NCBI RefSeq assembly: GCF_013369335.1
Contig: NZ_SZQJ01000001.1
Span: 62,001-126,000, forward strand
Direction of reading: 5' to 3'
DNA: 64,000 nucleotides
Source: Vibrio sp. JPW-9-11-11
GTDB lineage: Bacteria > Pseudomonadota > Gammaproteobacteria > Enterobacterales > Vibrionaceae
The translations under genes were made by a program, and so were the position numbers. Below are positions 45,941 to 56,724 of the stretch, piece after piece. Every line of letters begins with the position of its first letter. The first letter of the stretch is position 1. The notes beneath the pieces are model-generated. The model made no database searches and was not told the DNA's origin. It saw only the letters and a list, made by a program, of their open reading frames with translations.

Positions 45941-45992
45941 ATTGCGCAAGGCCATTATCAAATCAACATGGAAATTTCAGGAGAGACGACCG

Positions 45993-46283
45993 ATGAACAT
46001 TCGTCCATTACACGACCGAGTTATCGTAGAACGCCAAGAAGTTGAATCTAAGTCAGCGGGTGGCATTGTTTTGACTGGTTCTGCTGCAGAGAAATCGACT
46101 CGCGGTGTTGTTCTAGCTGTGGGTAAAGGCCGCATCCTAGAAAACGGCACAGTACTACCGTTGGACGTTAAAGTTGGCGACACTGTTATCTTCGCTGAAG
46201 GCTACGGCACTAAAACGGAAAAAATCGACGGTAAAGAAGTGCTAGTGATGTCTGAAAACGACATTATGGCGATCGTTGAGTAA
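45993..46283 (+). CDS. groES: Co-chaperonin GroES
   Basis: Heptameric lid of the GroEL chaperonin, 96 residues. It starts [10 protein letters not shown] and contains the mobile loop S-A-G-G-I-V-L-T near residues 20-27. The ATG at 45993 is preceded by CAGGAG; an upstream in-frame start at 45936 would add 19 unlikely residues and overlap the leader hairpin. Transcribed with groEL (76 bases downstream) from the sigma-32 promoter at 45882. Confidence 0.98.
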   Translation: MNIRPLHDRVIVERQEVESKSAGGIVLTGSAAEKSTRGVVLAVGKGRILENGTVLPLDVKVGDTVIFAEGYGTKTEKIDGKEVLVMSENDIMAIVE

Positions 46284-46344
46284 TAGCAATCATTGAGTAA
46301 TTTTTTGCTCAGATTCAACTACTAATCAAAATTTAAGAATTTAG

Positions 46345-48006
<1,662 letters not shown>

Positions 48007-48043
48007 TCATCGCCTAGCTAACTCATAGCTAATAGCAATTGAA

Positions 48044-48068
48044 ACGGAGGCTTCGGTCTCCGTTTTTT
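48044..48068 (+). terminator. Rho-independent terminator of groESL
   Basis: 8-bp stem ACGGAGGC/GTCTCCGT (one G-T pair) closed by a UUCG tetraloop and followed by six T residues, 38 bases after the groEL stop. A near copy of this stem occurs at 56725. Confidence 0.9.
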
Positions 48069-48087
48069 ATTTCCTGCCCTAAACCAT

Positions 48088-48300
48088 CTACTTCAGTAGG
48101 TGGTTATCATTCGCGTCGGCCTTACCTGTCAAACCACTCATACTAAATGCATCTTTGATTTTTCCTGAAGTCAAAGAGGACAAATAACCTGAGTAGATAC
48201 AATCAAACTTCCCACGTATTTTGGTGAGGGGCACCGCTTTCGATCTTTTTCGGAGAGTTGCTTCAAAGCCGTCTCGAGGGTCATATGTACTATCTGCCAT
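48088..48300 (-). CDS. Small hypothetical open frame
   Basis: Possible 70-residue protein starting M-A-D-S-T-Y-D-P-R-D-G-F-E and ending near the groEL terminator on the opposite strand. It is rich in Lys, Ser and Gly, with no signal peptide or known domain. An in-frame ATG at 48348 would lengthen it by 16 residues. Ribosome site is weak. It may be a real small gene or chance frame in a decayed region. Confidence 0.35.
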   Translation of the reverse strand: MADSTYDPRDGFEATLRKRSKAVPLTKIRGKFDCIYSGYLSSLTSGKIKDAFSMSGLTGKADANDNHLLK

Positions 48301-48766
48301 TATTGATTCTTTTCGCTTGCTTAAAGGACTGAAGAGATTTGGCGGCATGTCGGTGTCGTGTTATCTGCATCTTCAGAAAAGTAGACTTTTTGTCACGTGT
48401 TTGGGTCTTCGCTACCACGTTTAGTTTATTTCGCCAAGACTCTAACTTCAGTAGTATCCATAATAAGAGGTGTAATTGGACCTTTAGGTGGATGGCGATA
48501 GTTAGCTCGTCTATCCAGAAAGCGAGCTAATTTCTACTTATGACCATTAGTTGCGTTTTTCGGTTAGTTACAAACTGCGCTTGAGCTTAACCATCACTAT
48601 TTTTAGTCTTCACTAGGGGCAAGTTCGCAGAATTTAGAAAACGTTTAACTGCTTTTAGCAACGCCGTCCTGGAACTAGATTCAGAAAGAAAATTACTATA
48701 CTATTTAATAGCCTATAGCTGTAAATTCATTAATGGGCAAACTTCTTAAATTTAAGGATGTAAACT
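48301..48766. other. Gene-poor region between groEL and yjbE, possible decayed coding sequence
   Basis: No intact gene is seen. On the minus strand a short frame at 48426-48533 reads like real protein (L-D-R-R-A-N-Y-R-H-P-P-K-G-P-I and M-D-T-T-E-V), but it is bounded by stops on both sides, suggesting a decayed gene of unknown origin. The right part (about 48650-48766) is AT-rich and must hold the yjbE promoter; TATACT near 48698 is a possible -10 box. AAGGATG precedes the yjbE ATG. Confidence 0.4.
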
Positions 48767-49015
48767 ATGAAAAATATTGCGTTGGCAATTTTAGTTTCAT
48801 TAGGTATGTCAGCTCACGCTTTTGCTGAAGCAGAAACTGCAGCCGCAGGTTCAAGTGCAGGTTCTACAGCAACGGGTGCAGCGGCTGCAGCTGGTGGTGT
48901 AACTGCTGGTGCTGTGGCTGCAGGCGTAGCATTAGCAGCAGTTGCAGTTGCTGTTGCTGTAGATGACAGTACCGATGGGACAACTGGTACTTCTAGTACG
49001 ACAGGAACTAACTGA
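48767..49015 (+). CDS. yjbE: YjbE/GfcA-like small secreted Ala/Gly/Thr-rich protein
   Basis: 82-residue precursor with a signal peptide (cleavage probably after A-H-A-F-A near residue 20) and a low-complexity mature part of Ala, Gly and Val ending in a Thr/Ser/Gly tail. Size, composition and position before yjbF-yjbG-yjbH match E. coli YjbE and GfcA of exopolysaccharide/group 4 capsule operons. Its exact role is unknown. A terminator lies between it and yjbF, so it can be made in excess of the rest of the operon. Confidence 0.8.
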   Translation: MKNIALAILVSLGMSAHAFAEAETAAAGSSAGSTATGAAAAAGGVTAGAVAAGVALAAVAVAVAVDDSTDGTTGTSSTTGTN

Positions 49016-49041
49016 TCGTCACTAGGCTATAGACCATCAAG

Positions 49042-49065
49042 AGCTCCCACTCGGGGGCTTTTTTT
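49042..49065 (+). terminator. Terminator between yjbE and yjbF
   Basis: 7-bp stem AGCTCCC/GGGGGCT (one T-G pair) with an ACTC loop followed by a run of T residues (49059-49065). Placed 27 bases after yjbE and 26 bases before yjbF; partial read-through would give high yjbE and low yjbFGH. Confidence 0.82.
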
Positions 49066-49090
49066 ACGGTTAGTTTATCAAGGGTGTGTT

Positions 49091-49756
49091 ATGGTTCACT
49101 GTCTTAAAGTCACGCTGTTAGTGTTACTTGTTGTTTTTTCGACAGGATGTAGTCAAAAATTCAAATCGGTTAATGCAACACTCAATGAGGCGTTTCTGGG
49201 TGGCGATGACATCGAGTTAACCAAAGAGCAAGTCGTTGGAATTCCTTACGCCAGTATGTACGTTCGGGTCAATCAAGGTCCGCAGGTGTTTATGGTTCTG
49301 GCATTTGCGGAAATGAATCCCGTTACTGGGGTCGAGCAGTTAAAGTGGGTTTCGGCCGACAGGGCGATGATCGTCACTGAACAAGGCCGTATTGTGAAAA
49401 CACTTAATGTGTTTGGCCACAATCTCATCCATTTCTCCCGTGGTAATACCGCAATGCCCAAAGTGGGTCGTCCATATCAATGGACGGCGCGCTACGATTG
49501 GGAACCACACAATTTCAACCAGTATGCTGAGGTTTCCTTTGGGGGGCGCGAGCGCGATATGGTCGAGTCACTGCTATGGAGCAGCGATACGCGCATCATC
49601 GAAGAAATCGTCCACTTTGAACAAGGCGACATGCAGGTCACCAATCGGTTTTGGCTCAATGAACAAGACCGTGTAGTGAAAAGTGCCCAGTGGCTCATAC
49701 CAGAGCAACTTCTCATCGAATTTGAAATCGTGAAGCCCTACTTGAGCCAACAGTAA
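49091..49756 (+). CDS. yjbF: YjbF/GfcB family lipoprotein
   Basis: Predicted outer-membrane lipoprotein of 221 residues: hydrophobic signal followed by the lipobox V-F-S-T-G-C with Cys near residue 20. The mature part contains the Y-A-S-M-Y-V-R stretch and W-V-S-A-D-R typical of the YjbF (DUF2886) family of exopolysaccharide/capsule operons. The stop overlaps the yjbG start by one base. Confidence 0.85.
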   Translation: MVHCLKVTLLVLLVVFSTGCSQKFKSVNATLNEAFLGGDDIELTKEQVVGIPYASMYVRVNQGPQVFMVLAFAEMNPVTGVEQLKWVSADRAMIVTEQGRIVKTLNVFGHNLIHFSRGNTAMPKVGRPYQWTARYDWEPHNFNQYAEVSFGGRERDMVESLLWSSDTRIIEEIVHFEQGDMQVTNRFWLNEQDRVVKSAQWLIPEQLLIEFEIVKPYLSQQ

Positions 49757-50520
49757 TGACAGTTAAGTTAATGAATAATTTGATTAAGATCGTAGCTGCT
49801 CTGCCTTTGCTAATGAGCAGTTTATACGTATTTTCTGCCGAACTCAGCGTCTATCTACCACAAACCAAGCAACGTTTTGATTATTCTACGCCAATGCGCT
49901 TAGAGCGCGTATTAGCCGACATTCAATCTCAAGCAGACTCGTTAGCGGTTCAGCAGTTTCCTTATGCCATGCAGTTATTTGATCGTAGTGAAGCGCAAAA
50001 GGCCCTGCAGTTAAAACAGCAGGTTATTTCAGAGCTCAAACAGTTAGGTCTACAGGAAGAAAAATGGCAAATTTCTACTCAGCTTTTGGTGGATCAAATC
50101 GAAAAGTGGAAAGTCGGTCAGCGTAAATTTATTGAAATGGATTACGATGCGGTACGCCTTAATCCTGCCTTTAACCCAATGCTTGAAGGTGAATACGAGC
50201 TTGTTGCTCCGCGAAGAGACAACCGAGTGAGCATTGAAGGTTTGGTGTTTAACCCAAGCGCTATAAAACTTAACCCCGACTATACAATATCTGAATATCT
50301 AGATGAGTCGATGATGATATCTAGTAGCCATCCAAGTTACGTGTGGCTGATACAAGCAGACGGTAAGGTATTAAGAGTGGGTTATGCCCATTGGAACAAT
50401 CAAAAACAGCAGGTGATGCCAGGCAGCGTTATATTTGTTGGCTTTAACTCCAAAGCAGACAATATGGTTAAAATGGAGCAAGCGATAGTTTCCTTGATCC
50501 GGATGAGGAAAAAGTATTAA
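49756..50520 (+). CDS. yjbG: YjbG/GfcC family periplasmic polysaccharide protein
   Basis: Periplasmic protein of 254 residues with an N-terminal signal peptide (cleaved near V-F-S-A, about residue 28). The C-terminal half reads like a capsule-biosynthesis GfcC domain with two SLBB-like ubiquitin folds: V-S-I-E-G-L-V-F-N-P-S near residue 157 and S-S-H-P-S-Y-V-W-L-I-Q-A-D-G near residue 194. GfcC relatives are required for surface assembly of group 4 capsule. It overlaps both yjbF and yjbH by one base. Confidence 0.85.
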   Translation: MTVKLMNNLIKIVAALPLLMSSLYVFSAELSVYLPQTKQRFDYSTPMRLERVLADIQSQADSLAVQQFPYAMQLFDRSEAQKALQLKQQVISELKQLGLQEEKWQISTQLLVDQIEKWKVGQRKFIEMDYDAVRLNPAFNPMLEGEYELVAPRRDNRVSIEGLVFNPSAIKLNPDYTISEYLDESMMISSSHPSYVWLIQADGKVLRVGYAHWNNQKQQVMPGSVIFVGFNSKADNMVKMEQAIVSLIRMRKKY

Positions 50521-52778
50521 TGAAACCACTATCTTCAGCGCTTTGGCTTTCGTCCAGCTTAGTCTTTGCTTCAGCTTCAACTATTGCGAAAAACAATGCA
50601 CAATGGGAAATCTCTCAAACGGATTTTGGTGGCGTAGGTCTGATGCAAGTTCCAACTGGGCGTGTGGCCGAACACGGTGAGTTCAATATTGGTCTTAACT
50701 TCAGTGAAGATTATTACCACTACTCAGTCTCTACTCAAATCATGCCTTGGCTTGAAACCACAGTCCGCTATACCCAAGTGCCAGATGTACTCTACAGTGA
50801 TCGAGAAGGGTACAGCGGCAGCACCAAATATACCGATAAAGGCATCGACGTTAAACTGCGTTTGTGGGATGAAAGCTACTGGTTACCTGAAACCTCGGTG
50901 GGGTGGCGCGATTTAGGCGGTACAGGTCTGTTTGATAGTGAGTACGTGGCGGCTACCAAGCGCTTTGGAAACTTGGATGTAACTCTCGGCTTAGGTTGGG
51001 GCTATTTAGGTTTGCACAATGATGTGACTAATCCAGCTTGTAAAGCCAGCGAATCTTACTGTGTTCGCCAAGACGGCTATAAAGGCTCGGGCGGTACCAT
51101 CGACGCCGAACGCTGGTTTACCGGTCCAATGGCAATTTTTGGCGGCTTTGAATATCAAACTCCGTATGAGCCGTTGCGACTAAAACTGGAGTATGAAGGT
51201 AACGATTATAGTACTGACTTTCCTGTTGTTCGAGGTAGCAAAGAGATGAACCAAGGCACTCGATGGAACGCTGGTGTCAATTATCGCTTAGGTGATTGGG
51301 GGGATGTAAAAGTTAGCTATCAGCGTGGCGAACTCTTCTCGGTGGGGCTGAATCTGTACACCAACTTTAATCAAATGACTTCGGTATGGCGGGATGAACC
51401 CAAAGAGGTGCTAACTCAAGGCCAACGACCTGCTGAGGGTGATTCAGAAGCCTATTCCGGTTGGCAAACTGTTTCAAGCAAGCTGCAAAGCAATGCCGGT
51501 TATGCGCAAAACCACCTCTATTTAGAAGATGACACCCTAGTGTTGACCGGATCGCAAATCAAGTATCGCGATCGTGAAGAGGCTCTGGATAGAGCAGCGG
51601 TGATCTTACACAATCACTTAACGACCACAGAAGAAGGCCACAACATCACTAGCTTTAAAGTGGTGGAGCAGTTGAATGGCCTTGCACTGACTCAAACCGA
51701 AATCAACAGAGAAGACTACCTGTTTGCCGCCACTTACTCATCCATTGATGCTAAGTTAAGCGATGCGCTTGAAATGGGTGAGCCCGATGTGTCAGTCAAT
51801 GGTTCTATTGCTAGTAGTTGGAAGCCTTGGGACTACAGTTTATCGCCTGTGCTAAAACAAAGCTTTGGCGGCCCTGAGTCATTTTATTTATACAACTTTG
51901 GCATTAGCGCTGGTGCCCACTATTGGTTTACGGCAAAGCTTGAGTTAAGCGGTGGGATTTACGTTAACTTATTAGATAACTACGATAAGTTTAACTACGG
52001 CACCGACAATCACTTTAACCCACATGTAGATAACGAAGCGACGCCAAGGGTGCGCACCATGATCCGGAGTTATGTGCATGACAATCCAGTCCGTATGAAC
52101 CAGCTGCAACTAACGTGGTTCGAGCAACCTGCTGAGTCCATTTACACCCAAGCTTACGCGGGCTATTTGGAAATGATGTTTGCAGGTGTGGGCAGTGAGG
52201 TGCTCTATCGCCCAATGCAGAGCAACTGGGCGTTAGGTGTCGATCTCAATTTTGTCAGTCAGCGGGATCCAGATTCTTGGTTTGGCGTGTATGATGAGGA
52301 CTACGACTACTTTGATGGCGTTGACTCGAACTCCAGTCGCTGTGTCAGTGCGCCAACGACCTGTCGTGCCTATGTGCTGAACAAAGGTTTTACTGGCCAT
52401 GTTACTGCTTACTATACGCCGCAGTGGAGTCTATTGGACAATACTCTGTTCAAGGTGAGTGCAGGTCAGTTTCTGGGAGGCGATGTTGGTGTCCAAGGTG
52501 ATGTTGCTAAGCAGTTTGATTCTGGTGTTATTATGGGCCTTTATGCGGCCTTTACTGATCTCACTTCGGAAGAGTACGGTGAAGGCAGTTTCAACAAAGG
52601 GTTCTACATCTCGATTCCACTGGATTTGATGACTGTCAAGCCAAGCACCAGCCGCGCAGTATTGGCTTGGGAGCCTATTACGCGTGACGGCGGTCAGAAG
52701 CTGTCGAGAAAATATCACTTGTATGATAGGACCGATGCGCGTGCTCCATGGAGTGAAAAAGCAAGCCGAGTTGAGTAG
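50520..52778 (+). CDS. yjbH: YjbH/GfcD family outer-membrane protein
   Basis: Large outer-membrane beta-barrel protein of 752 residues with a signal peptide (about 1-23). The mature N-terminus F-G-G-V-G-L-M-Q-V-P-T-G-R, followed by many amphipathic aromatic-rich strands, is the YjbH (DUF940) pattern. It probably forms part of an export path for the polysaccharide, with the Wza-like gene 119 bases downstream. It is somewhat longer than E. coli YjbH. Full set yjbE-F-G-H is in order. Confidence 0.87.
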   Translation: MKPLSSALWLSSSLVFASASTIAKNNAQWEISQTDFGGVGLMQVPTGRVAEHGEFNIGLNFSEDYYHYSVSTQIMPWLETTVRYTQVPDVLYSDREGYSGSTKYTDKGIDVKLRLWDESYWLPETSVGWRDLGGTGLFDSEYVAATKRFGNLDVTLGLGWGYLGLHNDVTNPACKASESYCVRQDGYKGSGGTIDAERWFTGPMAIFGGFEYQTPYEPLRLKLEYEGNDYSTDFPVVRGSKEMNQGTRWNAGVNYRLGDWGDVKVSYQRGELFSVGLNLYTNFNQMTSVWRDEPKEVLTQGQRPAEGDSEAYSGWQTVSSKLQSNAGYAQNHLYLEDDTLVLTGSQIKYRDREEALDRAAVILHNHLTTTEEGHNITSFKVVEQLNGLALTQTEINREDYLFAATYSSIDAKLSDALEMGEPDVSVNGSIASSWKPWDYSLSPVLKQSFGGPESFYLYNFGISAGAHYWFTAKLELSGGIYVNLLDNYDKFNYGTDNHFNPHVDNEATPRVRTMIRSYVHDNPVRMNQLQLTWFEQPAESIYTQAYAGYLEMMFAGVGSEVLYRPMQSNWALGVDLNFVSQRDPDSWFGVYDEDYDYFDGVDSNSSRCVSAPTTCRAYVLNKGFTGHVTAYYTPQWSLLDNTLFKVSAGQFLGGDVGVQGDVAKQFDSGVIMGLYAAFTDLTSEEYGEGSFNKGFYISIPLDLMTVKPSTSRAVLAWEPITRDGGQKLSRKYHLYDRTDARAPWSEKASRVE

Positions 52779-52897
52779 GTTAAGCGAGTGAGACCAGTTT
52801 GGTATTATTGGATCCAAGTTTAGCTTGTAGTTAAGTAAGATAATTTCTTTATTAATGGTTCGATTGAACCGCCAAGATAACAATAGTGTTCGACATA

Positions 52898-55552
52898 ATG
52901 AAAAAACAACGTCTATTTCGGTTTTTATGCTCGCTGATACTATTCAGTGTGCCCCTGGTTTTTGCCCAAACACCAACGCCTGAACAGTTGCAAATGTTTA
53001 AGAATTTGCCAGCAGAGCAGCAGCAAGCCTTGATGAAACAATATGGGGTCGCTTTACCGCCTTCAGAGGGGCAAGTGGTTGCTTATCCAACCCCAGAGGT
53101 GATTGAGCCCAGAAATGAAGGGAATAAAAAGTCGCGCGTGGGCGATGAAAATGATAACTCGGCTGAACAAGAAGGCGAGCTACAACGTTTCGGGGTGGAA
53201 TTATTCGCGGGTTCACCGACAACATTTGCCCCTATTAGTGAAGCACCCGTGCCCGCCGATTATACCGTTGGTCCAGGTGATGAAATTGTGGTCCAACTCT
53301 ACGGTAAAGAAAATGATACGCATCGATTGAGAGTCAATCGGGATGGCGGTATTCAGTTTCCAGAACTAGGGCCATTAAAAGTCAGTGGTTTAACTTTTTC
53401 GCAATTGAGAGACTCATTAACTCAGCGCGTGGAAGAGCAAATGATTGGGGTTCGTAGTGATATTACCTTAGGCGAAATGCGTTCGATGCAAATTTTTGTG
53501 ATGGGTGATGCCTACAAGCCAGGCGCTTACACAGTCAGTGCACTGACGACCATTTCACAAGCGATTTATGTCAGCGGTGGCTTTAGTGACACTGGGGCGC
53601 TGCGGAACATTCAACTAAAACGCAATGGCAAACTGGTGCGCCAACTGGATATGTACGACTTGCTGTTAAAAGGCGATACTAGTAATGATGTTCGCCTAAT
53701 GCCAGGCGATGTGGTGTGGATTGATAGTCTGGGTTCTACTGTAACCATTGATGGTGAAATAAATCGTCCTGCCATTTATGAGGTAAAAGTGGGTGAGCGC
53801 TATCAAGACTTAATTCGCATTGCTGGAGGGTTTACTGCCAATGCCTTACCTGAAAAGGTTCAGGTTAAACGTTATGTGAAAGATAACCAACGCCATATTC
53901 AGCTGCTCGATTTAACCTCTCAACGTGGTAAAGCGGAAAGGGTGCAAACGGGCGATATCGTGCAAATCCCAACTCGAAAACAAAAACTCAGCAAATTTGT
54001 ACAAGTGTTGGGTGATGTCGAAGTTCCTGGCTTTTTGGGCTGGAAAAAGGGGATGCGAATCTCCGATGTGTTTAATGCGAAAGACAATGCTTTTAACTCC
54101 ACCGCAGACATCAACTACTCCTTGGTTGTGCGTGAAACGAATCTGCAGCGCGACATTGAGGTGAAACAGTTTAGTTTAGCTAATGCCATTTTAGAACCGT
54201 CCAGCAAAGACAACTTAAAGTTGGAGTCGCGTGACCGAATCCTAGTGTTCAATAAACTCAGTGCTAAAGCGCTCAATAGTTTGTTGATGAACGATGCATC
54301 CATCAAAAGTCTAGAACAAGCGCGGCGAGAGGCGGAGAAAGACAAAGCGGACAAAACAAATAATCAGGACTTATCAAATACGGCTAAAGTACAAGCTCAA
54401 GTTGAGAGAATGTTGGCCTTTGAGCAGATCTCTCCACATGAGCTTGAGCGGCTAAGGAGCTCCACTCGCCAAGCACTGCTGGCACCAGTTTTACTTAAGT
54501 TAAGGCAGCAATCACGTTACGGTCTTGCGCCGGAAATAGCAGAGATCACTGGTGAAGTGAAATTTCCTGGTATCTATCCGATTACTGAAGGTATGAAACT
54601 ATCTGGGTTGTTAAAATCGGCTGGCGGACTCACTTACAGCGCTTATTCCAATAGTGCTGAGCTTGCTCGTTACCGTGAAGATTCGCACACTCAACGTGGT
54701 TTTATTGACATACAACGTGTTGCGCTTGATGGGGCGCTGCGAGGAGACGTGCATAGTGATATTGAAGTACTCGGGCGTGATAAGTTCAATATCTTCACTA
54801 AACCAGATGTTAAGCGTAACTATAGCGTAATTCTAGAGGGGGAGGTTCGTTTCCCCGGAACATACACAATACGTACCGGCGAAACGTTGGCTGAGTTGTT
54901 AGAACGAGCGGGTGGCTTGACAGACCAGGCGCACCCTCGTGGAGCGATCTTTACTCGTGAAGCTTTACGTGTTCAAGAAGAGAAGCTACTTCAGCAGTAT
55001 GCAGAAGAAGTGCGTAAAGAAACTGCGAAAAAGTCGCTTCGAGCTGACAGCAATATGGCATCCTCTATCGGTAATCCAGAATCGACACTTTCATTTATTG
55101 AAGAGTCGGCTAAATCCAAAGCATTGGGCCGAATGGTGGTGCAACTCGACCGAGTTCTAGCGGGTGATGTGAGCGCAGACTTTATGCTTGAAGACGGCGA
55201 CTTCTTGTTTGTCCCTACTTTCCGCAAGACTGTTTCCATTATGGGAGAGGTCCAGGTTTCTATTACTTACCTATTGGATGAAAAACTTGACATTAATGAT
55301 TACCTCTCAAAAGCGGGTGGGTTCAAAAAACAGGCAGATGATGACCGTATTTTTGTGATTCGCGCTGATGGGTCTGTATTTAAACCTGAATTAAATGGAT
55401 GGTTTAGCAGTGTTGCAGGTCAAGAAAAACTAATGCCAGGTGATACAATAGTGGTGCCGCTCGACACTCATTATCGTGATGCGCTCAGTTGGTGGACGGC
55501 AGCTACGCAGGTTCTGTATCAAACAGGCGTAGCAGTGAATGCAATCAACTAA
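52898..55552 (+). CDS. Wza/OtnA (WbfF)-like polysaccharide export protein with repeated SLBB domains
   Basis: Secreted outer-membrane-associated polysaccharide exporter of 884 residues. A signal peptide (M-K-K-Q-R-L-F-R... to about residue 26) is followed by the Poly_export region (D-Y-T-V-G-P-G-D-E-I-V-V-Q-L-Y-G near residue 122) and several SLBB-type domains with G-E-V/G-T-Y repeats (I-T-G-E-V-K-F-P-G-I-Y, L-E-G-E-V-R-F-P-G-T-Y). It is more than twice the length of Wza because of added SLBB copies, like OtnA/WbfF of Vibrio capsule loci. No lipobox cysteine is visible. ATG at 52898 gives the best signal peptide; GTG at 52886 is an alternative. Confidence 0.87.
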   Translation: MKKQRLFRFLCSLILFSVPLVFAQTPTPEQLQMFKNLPAEQQQALMKQYGVALPPSEGQVVAYPTPEVIEPRNEGNKKSRVGDENDNSAEQEGELQRFGVELFAGSPTTFAPISEAPVPADYTVGPGDEIVVQLYGKENDTHRLRVNRDGGIQFPELGPLKVSGLTFSQLRDSLTQRVEEQMIGVRSDITLGEMRSMQIFVMGDAYKPGAYTVSALTTISQAIYVSGGFSDTGALRNIQLKRNGKLVRQLDMYDLLLKGDTSNDVRLMPGDVVWIDSLGSTVTIDGEINRPAIYEVKVGERYQDLIRIAGGFTANALPEKVQVKRYVKDNQRHIQLLDLTSQRGKAERVQTGDIVQIPTRKQKLSKFVQVLGDVEVPGFLGWKKGMRISDVFNAKDNAFNSTADINYSLVVRETNLQRDIEVKQFSLANAILEPSSKDNLKLESRDRILVFNKLSAKALNSLLMNDASIKSLEQARREAEKDKADKTNNQDLSNTAKVQAQVERMLAFEQISPHELERLRSSTRQALLAPVLLKLRQQSRYGLAPEIAEITGEVKFPGIYPITEGMKLSGLLKSAGGLTYSAYSNSAELARYREDSHTQRGFIDIQRVALDGALRGDVHSDIEVLGRDKFNIFTKPDVKRNYSVILEGEVRFPGTYTIRTGETLAELLERAGGLTDQAHPRGAIFTREALRVQEEKLLQQYAEEVRKETAKKSLRADSNMASSIGNPESTLSFIEESAKSKALGRMVVQLDRVLAGDVSADFMLEDGDFLFVPTFRKTVSIMGEVQVSITYLLDEKLDINDYLSKAGGFKKQADDDRIFVIRADGSVFKPELNGWFSSVAGQEKLMPGDTIVVPLDTHYRDALSWWTAATQVLYQTGVAVNAIN

Positions 55553-55595
55553 TATCTGTCTTAATGATTAGTTGGTGACAACTGAGAGAACAAGT

Positions 55596-55620
55596 TTTGG
55601 GCTTATTGTATAAGCCCAAA
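55596..55620 (+). promoter_or_regulatory. Hairpin between the exporter and wzz genes
   Basis: 10-bp perfect stem TTTGGGCTTA/TAAGCCCAAA with a 5-base loop, ending 14 bases before the wzz ATG. No T-run follows on the coding strand; it may shape mRNA processing or limit read-through. Confidence 0.5.
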
Positions 55621-55634
55621 CGCTAGGTTGGAAA

Positions 55635-56636
55635 ATGAATAAAGCAAATAACTCACTAGAGGCTTATCCTCAATTCACAGCGCCGAACGCCGCTGCAGAT
55701 GACGAAATTGATCTAAGAGAATTGTTTTTAGCCCTATGGAAAGGTAAGTGGTTGATCATCGTGATCACAGCGATTTTTGCCATAGGCTCGGTTCTTTTTG
55801 CACTATCGAAGCCTAATATTTATAAAGCGGATGCACTTCTTGCACCTGTAGAGGCATCATCGGGTGGTCGGTTGTCTCGACTCACCTCTCAATTTGGCGG
55901 ACTGGCTGCGTTATCGGGGATTAACTTAGGTGGAGGGGACAGCAATCAAACCACTTTGGCGATTCAGGTGGTGAAATCCCGTCAATTCATTGAGGAGTTT
56001 GTCGCGAAGCACAACTTGTTAGTGCCGATCATGGCGGCAAAAGGTTGGGATATGCAATCCAATGAATTGATCATCAATCAAGAGATTTATGATTCTGAGA
56101 CCGATACCTGGCTAAGAGAACCAGACGGTTTGCGCGGTGCAGTTCCGAGCGCGCAAGAAGTGTATGAAGTATTTAGCAAAGAGATTTTAAGTACTAGCCA
56201 GGATAAAGACAGTGGTTTGTACACTATTTCTGTTATGCATTATTCACCTTTTATGGCGCAGCAATGGGTGATGCTATTGGTTGAAGATCTAAACCAAGTG
56301 ATGCGAGAACGAGCGGTTGCCGAGGCAACGACTAATTTAGAGTATCTTAATCTTCAACTGAATAAAACTTCTGTTGCCGGTATGCAGTCTTTGTTTTACA
56401 ACCTTATCGAAGAACAGACCAAAACCTTGATGATGGCTCAAGTGCAAGCAGAGTTTATCTTCAAAGTGGTTGACCCAGCGGTCGTACCCGAGGTGAAGAG
56501 CAAACCTAAACGTGCTTTAATCTGCGCTCTTGGAACCTTGCTGGGGGGCATGTTTGGCGTGGCAATTGTACTGGTGCGCTTTGCGTTTAGAAAAGAGCCT
56601 ATCCCTCAGCAGTTATTAGAGCTGAATGAAGTGTAA
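55635..56636 (+). CDS. Wzz-family chain-length determinant (second copy, OtnB-like)
   Basis: Inner-membrane co-polymerase of 333 residues. The N-terminal D-E-I-D-L-R-E-L-F-L-A-L-W and membrane segment (about 36-57) and the C-terminal K-P-K-R-A-L-I plus membrane segment (L-G-T-L-L-G-G-M-F-G-V-A) closely match the Wzz at 39349. The periplasmic part differs and has the L-I-E-E-Q-T-K-T-L-M-M-A region of Wzz near the second segment. Its pairing with the OtnA-like exporter suggests control of the second polymer. No kinase domain. Confidence 0.88.
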   Translation: MNKANNSLEAYPQFTAPNAAADDEIDLRELFLALWKGKWLIIVITAIFAIGSVLFALSKPNIYKADALLAPVEASSGGRLSRLTSQFGGLAALSGINLGGGDSNQTTLAIQVVKSRQFIEEFVAKHNLLVPIMAAKGWDMQSNELIINQEIYDSETDTWLREPDGLRGAVPSAQEVYEVFSKEILSTSQDKDSGLYTISVMHYSPFMAQQWVMLLVEDLNQVMRERAVAEATTNLEYLNLQLNKTSVAGMQSLFYNLIEEQTKTLMMAQVQAEFIFKVVDPAVVPEVKSKPKRALICALGTLLGGMFGVAIVLVRFAFRKEPIPQQLLELNEV

Positions 56637-56724
56637 GCTTTTTCTGGTTTAGATAACCGGTACTGGTTACCTAATACAGGTGTCCATTACAAAATCACTC
56701 TCTAGCGACCTATCGCATACAAAA

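Noticed and set aside
45913..45941. CIRCE operator (HrcA site) before groES
   Set aside because: The ends TTAGCAC and GTGCTA resemble CIRCE, but they are 16 bases apart rather than 13 and the TC/GA inner bases are missing; a sigma-32 promoter explains the control.
48301..48766. Insertion sequence between groEL and yjbE
   Set aside because: No terminal inverted repeats or transposase motifs (DDE) could be seen; only stop-interrupted protein-like pieces.
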